Part shown: piece after piece, positions 42,265 through 54,407 of the stretch
Layout: the number at the start of each line of letters is the position of its first letter
Numbering within the stretch: position 1 is the stretch's first letter
Source: Diphasiastrum complanatum
Taxonomy: Eukaryota > Streptophyta > Lycopodiopsida > Lycopodiales > Lycopodiaceae
Reading direction: 5' to 3'
DNA length: 58,000 bases
Assembly (NCBI GenBank): GCA_029204225.1
Contig: CM055094.1
Coordinates: forward strand, 14,576,928-14,634,927
Position numbers and translations under genes: made by a program
The notes under the pieces: model-generated
Told to the model about the DNA's origin: nothing
What the model saw: the letters and a program-made list of their open reading frames with translations, nothing else
Databases searched by the model: none

Positions 42265-42910
42265 TGAAAGATTCAACTAGTTTCATCACATTTTGCAATA
42301 TTTCCATATTTGGCATATTGAGGCCAAAACTTGTTTTAGACTTAGAGGTTGACTTTTCAAAGTTCATTAGTCGAAATTTCATTTGAATAAACACTTTTTG
42401 AAACTGTGGGAAAGATAGAATGCGAGTTTGAGTAGATTCAATTTGAATAAGTTGGGTACATTGAATCTAGACCCAAAATTGGTAGGGTTAGCATTTTGGT
42501 GGGAAAGCCAAGTGGCCAAATAGGGTTTGGACCTGCTATAAAAGGATGTAACTCATGGAGAGAGTCATCTTATCTCTTCTCTATCTCATTTCATGCTTAT
42601 ACATGGTTCTCTTGGGTTCTACTATCCATTGGTGCACTATCTTGGTGATTGCTTGCAATTCTACGTGTAGAATGATCTATATTTGCTATTTTTGGATCCA
42701 CACGTGTGAAATACAGTAGCTTGCTGGTTTTGTACGGACATCAACAGTACATAATCATTTCATTCAAGTTTGATCAAGTTCTATTAGTGTTTGCATCTCA
42801 AATTGTGTGTAGATGCTGATTTTTCTACATTGGTGAAATTGGTAGTGTATTTCTCTTTCTAACCAAAGATCATTCAAGTAGATTGGATCTTAAGGATCTG
42901 AAATCTTTCA
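42265..42910 (+). repeat. Element G 3' LTR (646 bp)
   Basis: Begins TGAAAG and ends CTTTCA, a perfect 6-bp inverted pair. TATA box ctataaaagg near 42537. Palindrome CCACACGTGTG near 42697, in the transcribed part downstream of the TATA box. Confidence 0.92.
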
Positions 42911-43051
42911 CACAAAACATAGCTCTCATTGAAGAATTTGAAGCTATGAACCAGTCAAGACCCTACTATGCTCTCTAATCTTGATTTTTTACTCAAAACT
43001 TTGATTGGAATGATCTACCTTCAAGCATGCATGGATATAGCTCTGATACCA
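42911..43051 (-). other. Element H leader piece and primer-binding site
   Basis: Minus-strand TGGTATCAGAGC at 43051-43040 followed by about 130 bases of leader, cut off at 42911 by element G. Confidence 0.75.
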
Positions 43052-43851
43052 TGTTAAAAATGTTGCAATAAGGATCTTGAATAGATATATCAAGACCTAT
43101 ATGCATGAGTGTTTACACACTAACAACCACTCTTGATCAACACGGATTTTAGTGAGCTATCAAATTGGATCTTGGCAAGAGCTCTTGTATACAAAAAGTA
43201 ATCATCCATCAAAGCCAAGCAAGTTTCATACATATTCATGAAAAAACTAAGTTACTCAAGACTTTAGGGTGAGCAAAACATCCCGAGAAAGAGGAAAAGC
43301 CCTTGAGTAGAGAGAGAAAACACAAGAGATTTTGACACAAAAACCATTCTATCGCTCAAAAGTGTTAAAAGTACAATGAGAGTTCACATCCATATAGTGG
43401 TAGCTTGAGTTCCTACTCCATAAAGTAACTAGTGACTTCTAAATGTGATTGGATCCATTATTTTCACCTTTGATTGAACCTCAATAGCCAATGGGATGAA
43501 GATTTCGACTTACAATTCACCACTTGCAATTTTGCCCTCCTACAATCTAGAACATTTCAACACCTCATAGGACTCTAGATGGATGTCTATTTGCCTATGC
43601 CTAACCATGCATTTTTGTATAGTTCATGAGGATATTGAGGCCCAACCTCATAATGACACTTGGTGTGATTCTACTTGACTAGATTTTGCCTACTTTCACA
43701 TTACTTTGTAAAACAAGCTACTCTAAGGCATGCATTAACTAATGAAAATAGGCCTACTGCTCACACGTGGGAACATGCTCCACACATGTGTGATTTACAT
43801 ATCTACATGAAAATGTAAAATAGTCAAGTTAAGTTTTGCATGTTTTTCACA
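43052..43851 (-). repeat. Element H 5' LTR, minus orientation (about 800 bp)
   Basis: On the minus strand it starts TGTGAAAAACATGC (43851) and ends AACA before the primer site (43052). Contains the CT-rich tttctctctctactcaaggg and acttagttttttcatga stretches also seen at the start of the window, and cacgtg/cacatgtg palindromes near 43763 and 43787. Only this LTR and a short leader of the element remain. Confidence 0.75.
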
Positions 43852-45899
43852 ATTGATGAACTATATCTCTAAAAAAAATTAAATACCAGTTGCACCAAAT
43901 AGGTGAACAAGAGAAGACCATGGGTATCCCATGAATTTGTCGCGTGCGGTTACCAAGTCTGAAAATGCAATTATCTAAAGAAAAGAATTCCATAGACATA
44001 GGTCATGTATATCAATAGGTTTGTTAGACAAAGACCATTTAAAGATTTTTTTAATCTAATAGCCACTTGTATCTAAGTTGGGAAATATCAGTAGTCCACA
44101 TATTATTTATGTGATCAAGCATATTAAGGTAAAAATCAATAGATGAATCACATTGCCAAAAAAAGGTGGTATCCACATTTAGGATACTCTTGTATGAAGA
44201 TGCCTTAACGCATGCTCCTTCCATTAGGAACGAATGCAGAATACCAAGAGCTCCTGTTAGGATTATAGCAAGTGTGCTGAAATAGCAATCGTGGGCATTT
44301 GTGGTCCATCTGAATGATCTTTATGAGCTTTGTAAATGGAAAGTAGATAGGGTAATTCTTCATTCCAATGAGTTCCTTTGGTAATGTTAAGTTGAGTTTT
44401 TTGATTATGTATTGTAAAGCGCTTTGTAAAAAGTTATTCGAACTATCGAGAAAAGGAGTGAGATTTTTTAGTAATTGACATGCTCTTTAAAAGAGTTGTT
44501 TTTATATATGAAAACATGATTTATATACTCATATGTTTTGAACAATAATATTATCAGTATGACAAGGCTATTATGGTATGCCATGATGTTTTAGTTTCAA
44601 TGAAAGCTCTATACAATACATAACAAACAAAGTAATTTGAAATGTCACACTAGGCTTTGTCTTCTATACTCAAGATACATTCAAATAGTTGAAAAATGAA
44701 AAAAAAAAAAAAAGAACTAAAATTTAGAGGAGTAAAGAATGAAGAATATAACCCATCTCGAAGTCACCTAAGAGCAACAACGCAACATTTAGCAAATCTT
44801 CACAATAGCTTATTGCTTCGTGGCAAACCTAAAAATCAAAATACAGTATAAATGACTTGGTCACTCTATGTTTACATCAAAAGTTTTATATAAAATACAT
44901 ATTTTTGTAGATGAAAAGAAATGTCTTTCTTGATAACCCATGAAGACTAATCAAACCTATTTTAGAATATGGCATTATAGCACATGTTGAGTGTTATTTG
45001 TAAATAGCCCATATAGCAATTCTTTGTTTGAAAATTTTGACAGGTTGAAGTGACTTCTAGTCACATCGTCAAATAGCAAAGCCCACTAACTCTATTGTGA
45101 CTATTGTGAATGACATGAAGTCACATATGGAGGGAAAAAAAGTATCATAATATTAAATGAAACCATCAAAATGAAGCTGGATTGCTCTACATATGTTATG
45201 GACCCATCATGCAAATAAGAAATGTACAAACAAAAAGTTGCATGATAATTGCGTGTATGAGAAAATAATTTAAATGTTCATTCATTTAAGTGTTTGAACT
45301 AAGTTACAATAATAAGTCCATATATTCAATACCATCGAATCCATTGCAAATAAACATGATAAAGTTATAAGATATAGGCTTAGTATTGTACCAAAGCAAC
45401 TCTTTGTAGTTCAATTAAGATTTTAGCTATGCTAAGTTGCACCATAAAACAACATAATGTATTGTATTATATAATGTTTAAAGGCCAATTCCAAAGAGCT
45501 TATGGAGCTTTTAAGTGAGATTTATCTTCTTTTAAGTTACATACCATGTCTATTTAAAATACTTGCACAAAAACATTTATTCTAGGATTTTGAAAGTCAT
45601 ATATTTGCCAATAAAAAAGGGTCATGCAATACAAAAAAGTGAACAATCCCATTGCATTCCACATATATTGAGATCATTTGATCATTGCAAGCTTAAAAAG
45701 TCCTTGTGTGTATGTGTGAGAGTGTGTGTGTGGGCCTTGGCATTTTGCAAGTTTTGGGAGTTTCTTTCCTGCTATCATTCAACAAAAAAATAGTACAAGG
45801 TGTGCCACCTTTTTTATGCTACTACTTCAATGTGTATTATTAATAATGTGGTCTGATACATAGCTAAAAATCCCACAAAGTAAAAAAAAATTCCAATTA
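43852..45899. other. Unassigned AT-rich stretch
   Basis: About 2 kb with no convincing ORF, LTR or primer site. It has an A run near 44698-44714 and a GT-rich tract near 45707-45732. Nothing recognisable; possibly host intergenic DNA or very old transposon sequence. Confidence 0.4.
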
Positions 45900-46062
45900 A
45901 TTTTTTTTTTTTGCAACCTCCAAAGATAGCATGCCGACGTGCTATATCTTTGGAGACTGCACAAAAAATTTCTCATTCATATAGCACACCGGCGTGTTAT
46001 CTCTAAAGGCTACAAAAAAAAATTTAGTTGTTTTACTTAGCACGTTGACTTACTATGTTTGG
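45900..46062. repeat. A/T-rich repeat with GC-centred palindromes
   Basis: ctccaaagatagcatgccg / acgtgctatatctttggag (45919-45956) forms a near-perfect 38-bp palindrome. A related tagcacaccggcgtgttatctcta lies near 45980 and a weaker tagcacgttgacttacta near 46040, separated by A or T runs. The last unit abuts the end of the gypsy relic. Confidence 0.6.
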
Positions 46063-46063
46063 A

Positions 46064-47310
46064 GGTTGAGTTCCCAATCTAATCTGCTAGCTTCAACTGT
46101 TTTCGTGAGCATGCTACACAGGATCTTATTGGATGATTCTGCTTGCCCATTACCACGAGGATAATAAGGCATACTGGTTCTATGGATCACGAAGAATTCC
46201 TCCAACAAGACCTTGATGGTCTCATTGATGAAATGACTTCCACGATCGCTGACTAGCTCCACTGGGCATCCAAAGCGCACAATGATATTTTCATAAAGGA
46301 ACTTGGTAGTGGTCCTAGCATCAGCTACTCTTACTGCCTTGGCTTCGACCCACTTGGTGAGATAGTCCATGGCTACGATTGCTTGGGAACTCCTTGCTAT
46401 AGGGTGAATTGGACCGATGTAATCCAATCCCCACTTTTCGAATGGTGATTGGGCTAGGACCGGGTGCAGTAGGTCATAATTCAATCTTGTTGGTCTCCTC
46501 ACCCTTTGGCACACATCGCACTTTCTCAAGTATTCCTCTATATCCTTATGAATCGTTGGCCACCAACATCCTGATTGCAAAACCTTGCGAGATGTAATGT
46601 CGAATGCAAAATGGCCTCCACCCATGCCTTCATGTGAAAGCGAAATTATCTGGGTGGTCTCATGAGGAAGAATACATTGTTGAAGAATCTCGTCTTGTCC
46701 TCTTCGGTACAACTGGCCGACAATCAACTGACAAGGTCTAGCTTTCAAGATCAATTTTCGCTGTTTCGCCTTTGGTAGTGATTTGTCTGGTTGGCCCCGC
46801 ATTAGATATTCAACAATGTCGGCAGCCCATTCTGGTACTGTGTCCATGTAAAATAAGGTAGCATCTGCCAGCTCATCATCGGGTTGGGCTGCAACCTCCT
46901 TTCCCTTGATTCGCGACACATGATCTGCCATGTAGTGTTGTTTTCTCTTGCAGACTACTATCCGAAAATCAAATTCCAACAACAGAAGTAGCCATCTAGT
47001 GATTCTCCCGATGTTGCAAGTTTTATTAACAAGATATAGCAAGGGTTGATGGTCCATATTAAAAGCGAAATGTGTGGCCATCAAGTAGCGCCAAAATTTT
47101 TTAGCCGCATAGATCATCGCCAGTGCTTTTCGTTCTGTGGTTGAGTAATTCATTTCTGTATCACTGAACTGTCGGCTTGCAAATCAGATTGGAAAATTCT
47201 TTTTGTGTTCTCTTGGCTAGGTTAAGACCGCTCCAACTGCATACTTTGATGAGTCCGTATGCACGTAAAACTCAATGGACCAATTGGGTGGGCATAAGAT
47301 TGGTGCTGAA
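46064..47310 (-). pseudogene. Ty3/gypsy RNase H and integrase relic
   Basis: The frame 47153-46053 (366 codons) reads MNYSTTERKALAMIYAAKKF, DHQPLLYLVNK, VCKRKQHYMADHVSR (RNase H end) then the zinc region (HEGMGGGHFAF...CDVCQ), and the integrase core with Asp in WGLDYIGPI, Asp in LVSDRGSHF and Glu in YYPRGNGQAES. Upstream to about 47310 the first RNase H Asp region (FYVHTDSSKYAVGAVL) is present but contains stops near 47200 and 47240. RT, protease and gag are missing, and the chromodomain/C-terminal end is lost at 46064. Confidence 0.9.
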
Positions 47311-48240
47311 ACCAATGGGTACAATCAGGGTGCCCTTTGTTTGGAGGCTATAGCCTTTTGTTTGGCCAAAATAGGCTAAAGGAGGTGAAAATAAGGGCAA
47401 TTTGGGTTTTTGAACTGTTTCTTCAGTGTGAAATAACTTCACTCTTCAAAAAACTTGGGACCCAACAATTGTTTCACTTTGAAGATTTTTAATGAAGTTG
47501 CAATGCACTTTGCACTGCAGACCCCTTCAAGCCTTTTCACATCAATCGAACGGATCCTTTAGATCCAACGACTCACCTGACGTGCAATCACCATCGTCAA
47601 TCTATGTGACTCGAGATCGGACAACTTTCCATGCTTTTGCGCGTTAATCAAGAGCCTTTGAAGCACCAGGCACTTCGGGCCGCTAACAGGCCAGCTGTAC
47701 TAGGCGCGCGCGAGGTCCCGTGACCTCTCCTCCTCTTTTCTCTTTACGATGGATCTTCCACCAAGCTATGGTGACTACTATCATGGATCTGATCCATGCT
47801 CTCTTGCCTTTCCACGGTTGTCCACGACCTCTCCACATGTTCACAACAGCAGCAGGGCGCCCACTTCTGGCCTTTTACAGCTTCAAAAAAGAGTCTATTG
47901 AGAGAAATTTTTTTTTTTCCCTTTTTTGAAACCCTAGCTATCAAATAAAAATATATTTTTGGGCTTTATCTGATCTTCTTGAGAATTAATCTGAGCAGCT
48001 CCCTATCTCTCTGAGGTCTCCCTACAACAGACAATATTTTGCTCCAAACCGCTCTTCAAACGATGTTCAATTGGATTCAAACCAATCACAAATGCCAAGC
48101 AACCCTTCAAAAGATTTTCCAGCTTCACTCTTTGCTTGCCCTCTGATTCAGCTGACAATCCCCTACCTCTGAATCTTCTTACAGTTTTGAGCTATTCCAC
48201 AAATCTCCACAGACTCGGTTTTGTGCTTTCTAGCCAACAA
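47311..48240. other. Unassigned stretch
   Basis: Contains T-runs, a gaaaccctagct motif near 47929 and ORFs of 60-70 codons in both directions with no recognisable content. No transposon boundary was found. Confidence 0.35.
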
Positions 48241-48880
48241 ACCATCGTGAATGATGGCCCAGATCGAGGCAATTGGAATCAAGGTTGAGGTCAAGGATGT
48301 GGCTATTTTAAGCAAAATAAACCTGGAAATTGAAGTATTGCAACAAACCTGGCCATTGGCAGCGTGAATGCTTCAAGAAACAGAAGGAGATAGAACAAAA
48401 AAAAGACAAATGGCAAGCGGGCAATTATGCTGATCAACATCAATTTGAGGATGATTATTATGAAGACAATTATGTTGTTCAACATCAATACGATGATCAA
48501 TATGAAGATGATACAGGTAAGAGTTCAAACTTGTTCATTACAGCATTAATGACAAGTGATGAAGCCAAGGATACCTGGTACATTGATAGTGGTGCATCCA
48601 AGCACATGACTTCAAGGAAAGAGTGGTTTTCAAAACTCAAGGAAACTCACAATGGTGATGAAGTTGGACAAGCCGATGGCAAATTGCTATCTATTAAAGG
48701 AATTGGAGTGGTACCAGTGAAGTTAGCCAGCGAGAAGATAAAGCGGATAAGCAATGTGCAATATGTACTTGGCTTAGCTAACAATATAGTATCTGTTGGG
48801 ATGATCAACATCTCAAGGTTGAGTTTGACGATGACAAATGTCTTGTCAAAGACATCAAGAATCACTACAAAGTGATTGCT
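48241..48880 (+). pseudogene. Element J copia gag tail and protease
   Basis: Starts in DRGNWNQG-type text, then a damaged zinc knuckle (YCNKPGHWQREC, first Cys pair disrupted by a frameshift near 48325) and the frame 48330-48875 with KDTWYIDSGASKHMTSRKEW, the protease active site DSGA near 48584. Ends after YVLGLANNIVSVGMI; a frameshift near 48810 follows. N-terminal gag is missing. Confidence 0.8.
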
Positions 48881-49838
48881 ACAGGAGCTAGAGTCAACGA
48901 GAATCGATTCTACAAATTGAATGCAAGATCTTTTGCTCAAGCTATGGTAAGCACGGTTGATAGTCGAAGTGATCTTTGGCATCAATGATTCGGTCATATT
49001 AGTGTTCAAAGTTTACAGAGTCTCAAAAGAGGTAATCTAGTTATAGGATTTCCTGGTCTTTCTTTTGAAGGAAAATTTGTGAAGGTTGCATTTTGGGAAA
49101 ACAACACAGAGAGAGGTTTCCCAAAAGTGGAGCAAGGAGAGCCAGTGGCATCCTAGGTCTTGTCCATAGTGATCTATGTGGACCTATGCAGACTAGATCT
49201 CTTAATGGCTACTATTACTTTATCACCTTCATTGATGATTATAGCAGATGCATTTGGATTTATTTCATAAGTAAGAAACCAGATGCTTTTGCTAAGTTCA
49301 GGGAATTCAAGGCATTAGTTGAAAATCAAACAAGATGTTGCATCAAAACTTTGAGATCTGATGGAGGTGGTGAGTATTTTTTGACAGAATTTATTGATTT
49401 CTGCAAAGATCAAGGGATCAAGAGGCAGACTACAACACCTTATCACTACAACAAAATGGAGTTGCAGAACGAAAGAACAGATCTATTGTTGAGATGGCCA
49501 GGGCGATGCTCAAAAGCAAGGGTCTACCAAACACCTTTTGGGTTGAAGCTTGTAGCACAACTCCGCACATCCTGAATCGGTGTCCTACAAAATCCATGGA
49601 AGGTAAGACACCTCATGAAGCTGTTACTGGAAAGAAACCTAATATTTCTCATTTGAGAGTATTTAATTGTGATGCTTATGATCATATTCCTGATGATAAA
49701 CGAAGGAAATTGGATGCAAAAGCTATCAACTGTATTTTCCTTGGATATGATGAGAAGGCCAAGGCATACAAGATGTATGACACAAATGCACAAAAGCTTG
49801 TAATTTCTAGGGATGCTACATTTGACGAGATGGGCTGA
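48881..49838 (+). pseudogene. Element J copia integrase
   Basis: Pieces in several frames: DLWHQ-stop-FGHISVQSL near 48975 (HHCC region), HSDLCGPMQTRSLNGYYYF and FIDDYSRCIWIYF (49093-49575), RSDGGGEY, then 49494-49838 with FWVEACSTTPHILNRCP, TPHEAVTGKKPNISHLRVF and IFLGYDEKAKAYKMYD. At least three frameshifts. Confidence 0.85.
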
Positions 49839-51090
49839 GGTGGACAATCTGAAGTAATCATTGAACCTTTTGATGAGGGAGCGAAAGTATAGGTCAAGAA
49901 GGAAGTGGATTTTGATATAGAAAATCCATTAGACAAAGGCAAGCCTGATGCTAAGATTTCCAAGAGAGTACCTAAATGGTATTTATCAGTCACAGATGGT
50001 ACAAAGAAAGAAGATACTCCCGAATCTAGTGAGCAGGGAGAGCTTAGAAGATCAAGCAGAAATCAAAAACCTCCTGCAAGATTAGAGATGAATCTAGCCC
50101 TAATGGGTTCTGTGCTCAAGGCTCAAGAACCAAAAACTTTTGATAAAGTAAAGGAGCACGAGGAGTGGCGTGAAGCTATGGAAACAGAAATGGAAGCTAT
50201 ATCAAAAAATAGGACTTGGAACTTGGTTGAGCTACTTGATGGTAAGACGCCTATCACTTGCAAATGGATATACAAGATCAAATATGGAACTGATGGGCAA
50301 CTCAACAAATACAAAGCACGGTTGGTTGCGAGAGGATTTGAGCAACATGAAGGTATTGATTTTGAGGAAACCTTCACACCCGTAGCTAAGATGGTGACTA
50401 TACATTCTGTCATGGATATTTTTGCTTTCTATGGTTGGAAGATCCAGCAAATGGATGTTAAATCTGCTTTTCTTAATGGAGTGCTGGATGAAGAGGTGTA
50501 CTTAGTACAACCTCAAGGATTTATTGAACCAAGGAGAGAGCACCTTGTTTGTAAGCTCAACAAAGCTATTTATGGATTGAAGCAAGCACCATGGGCATGG
50601 TACTCTTGCATTGATGAACACTTTAAGCGAAGAGGAATGGTAAAGAGTGATGTTGGTCCTCATCTTTACATTCTAAGGAAAGATTCAAATATAGTGTTCA
50701 CTGGGCATGGATGATTTGATTATTACAGGAAGTAATGAGAGCTTAATTGATGAAATCAAATCAGATCTTTCCAATGCTTTTGACATGAGCGATCTAGAAG
50801 TGATGCACTATTGTCTTGGCATTGAAGTATGGTGTCTTTCTTACACAAAGCAAATATGCACGAGATTTGCTTTATAAGTTCAATATGCAGGATTGTAAGC
50901 CTTTGAGTACACCTATGGATGTCAACACGAAGCTTATTGCATATGATGAATATGAGAAAGTGGATGCTTATTTGTATAGACAGCTGGTGGGTAGTTTGAT
51001 TTATTTGGCACACACACACGACCTGATATTTCTTATGCTCTCGTGCTTGAATCAACAGAAAGAGTGTTTTTTAATCTATATAATGTAGAT
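49839..51090 (+). pseudogene. Element J copia reverse transcriptase
   Basis: The frame 49905-50714 reads EHEEWREAMETEMEAISKNR, KYKARLVARGFEQHEGIDFE, QMDVKSAFLNGVLDEEVY and IYGLKQAPWAWY. The catalytic motif is changed and split: (Y)VDD becomes MDDLIITG in the next frame near 50708. A later frame (50816-51088) gives FNMQDCKPLSTPMDVN and VGSLIYLAHT. RNase H is cut off at about 51090. Confidence 0.85.
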
Positions 51091-51213
51091 TTCAGAGCCT
51101 TCAGATTCTAGAAACATAGATTCAAGGATAGTAAATTCTTTATACTAAATGAAAATACATTGTGCAACAAACAAAGCGCGCTCCTGTTCTGCCACCGATC
51201 TCCCTCAGGCCAA

Positions 51214-52350
<1,137 letters not shown>

Positions 52351-52352
52351 TT

Positions 52353-52490
52353 CTTTTCGTTTCGTTTCGTGTCATGTCTTTTGGTCCTCGAGGTATGTTT
52401 GACTTTCGTGAATTGTTCGCCCTTTGACCTTCGCTTCGTTTCGTGCTTGAGGGTTTTCGAGGTATGTTTGACTTTCACAAATTGCTCATG
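52353..52490 (+). repeat. Two-copy direct repeat, about 78-bp unit
   Basis: cgtttcgtg(tcatg)...cgaggtatgtttgactttc(gt/ac)gaattg occurs at about 52361-52411 and 52437-52487. The minus strand reads repeated VKVKHTS, a by-product. Confidence 0.65.
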
Positions 52491-54189
52491 GTATTTGCAG
52501 AGAGACACACCTCAAAGAAGATTCGGAGCTATGGATTTGCATCAATTGGAAGGTGGAGTTACTTCTTGTATTTTCTCAATTTTTGTGGATTTCTCCTTGC
52601 ATGCTACTTCCAGGTGGTGGAATTGATCTCCAAGTAGTGGCTTCTCTAGAACTTGGTGTACTTACAGCCTAGAGAACATAATTATGAATTTTTTCCATAG
52701 ATTTTGGTGGAAATCAAATTTTTTTTTATGGTTTTAGTGAATTTTTCACCTAGAATTGAAGTTTTTTGCTTGAAATTGATCATAGGTACTGATGTAGTAC
52801 ATTTTCCACATTTTACTTGCTGTTTTACAGTCATTAGTAATTGAATCTAATGATTGCATTATGTTTCAAAAGTCAAAAAGATGATTAGATAGTGATTTTG
52901 AACCAAAAATTGGGGCTTTTGGACTAGAAATGGGTTATAGAATCCATATTTGACTGAAATCAAAATTTGTAGTGCTTGCATGTAATGGATTTACAGGGAT
53001 TTGGATCTGATTGCACTTATTTGTGGATTTATCCCACAAATTTTGGTCAAAATTGGTCAAAAACCATGGTTTTTTCATGTTTTTTGGACTAAATTTGTGG
53101 TAGATCTCAAAATTCTTAGCCAATAGTTGGTAAGCACATTTTCAAAGGTGTCATGAAGCTATCCTAAGGCTTTCATGAAGTTTGTTTAGGATTGGACACC
53201 ATTAGGAGGCTCAAAACATCAAAAAATAGTGTATTTTTGGTGATTTTTGGGCATGAATACCTACCAAATGGGGGTCTGAACCTGTTGGTTCTCATTACAA
53301 GCTTAAAAAAATGATGAATTGCGTCTGTTTTGACCCATCATGCATCCAATTTGGTTAGGTGAGCATTAGACACCATCATATTGAAGTTTTGCTTGTTGAA
53401 GGAGGCCAAAATGCATTTTTTGCATGATCTGAGCTTATGATTGTTTGTTGGACCTGTTAGAAGCTTCCATGCCTCTGTATTGAACCTTAGTAGAGTGCTT
53501 GTAACCTCTGACTGGATTCTTATTGGGCTAGAATTGAATTTTTGATGATACCACCTACAAAAAGTGCGCCCTCCTACCAGAAAGAATCGGAAAGCTGTAA
53601 AGATTGTGTTGGCACAGCTCAGAGACTGCTGATGTGGTTGTCTTTCCAACAACCATGATTGTACCTACTTCAAAGATTTTACAATCTGATACCAGAGGAG
53701 TCATTTCAAGGGAGAAAAAAAAGGGACATGTTCAAATAAATGATGTTGTTCTTTTTTATGACGAAGGGAATATGCGGATGATGGTAATGCTGTGATTGAA
53801 TTAGACATAGACAGAAATATTCTAGGAAGCAATCTTATGAGATGGGTGCCCTCCAAGGCTTTTGCTCCAACGAGGCAGGTGACAGGGCACGGGCTTCCAT
53901 CTTGTTTTTCCAACTAGCAACTGTTAGCAGTTTCATCTGTTTCTTTCTGTAGAAGCTATCAAGTATAGTTTGAGGATAGTCCTCTTGGTTTTAGAAAACA
54001 AAGCCTGTCTTCCTATCTCTGCTTTCCATTTTGCCTTCTGCATGTGCATTCCTTGTGTTGTTTTAAAGTTGTGATCATCTTTACCTATCAATATGGTTCC
54101 TCAAGAGTCTTCTTATCCTTTGCAACTCATGGATTTCAATCCTCTTGCTTGGCATGGAGAAAAGAGACCTGCTTCACCCAAGGTTGCAT
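52491..54189. other. Unassigned stretch
   Basis: AT-rich text with many aaattttggtcaaaa-like words and no retroelement domain. A frame near 53780-53915 reads NAVIELDIDRNILGSNLMRW, VPSKAFAPTRQVTGHG, which looks protein-like but is not recognised. A gatacca word at 53688-53697 resembles a minus-strand primer site (TGGTATCAG); no LTR confirmed. Confidence 0.35.
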
Positions 54190-54268
54190 TCAAACGATTT
54201 AAACGTATCAAACGTCCATGTTTGAAACGTGTTTGAAACGTTTGAATGAAAGTTTCAAACGTTTGAAA
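54190..54268. repeat. Cluster of gtttgaaacg words with a 16-bp palindrome
   Basis: aaacgtatcaaacg, gtttgaaacgtgtttgaaacg and tttcaaacgtttgaaa (54253-54268, a perfect 16-bp palindrome) lie within 80 bases. May be a MITE end or a binding-site cluster. Confidence 0.5.
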
Positions 54269-54407
54269 CAAAATCCTATATTTTTTTCTGATCTTTTTAC
54301 AAGTTTTTAAGCAACTAATGCTAATTTAAGTGTTGGAACCTTAAATATAATATAAAAGTAGTTGAATAAGCATGTTTACAATTAAAAGCATTCAATGTAG
54401 ACACTGT

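Larger units (their letters stand above)
37264..42910 (+). mobile_element. Element G: copia with truncated 5' LTR and replaced RT
   Basis: Order: 5' LTR remnant, primer site, leader, gag, protease, integrase, foreign insert in place of RT, RNase H, polypurine tract, full 3' LTR. The 5' LTR matches only the last 265 bases of the 646-bp 3' LTR, so its promoter is gone. The LTR overlap differs at 6 of 264 positions. Four or more indels break gag-pol. It could only have been mobilised in trans. Confidence 0.85.

Noticed and set aside
47720-47944. Small ORFs on both strands near 47.8 kb
   Set aside because: Short, mutually antisense, no motif or conserved start; could be chance.
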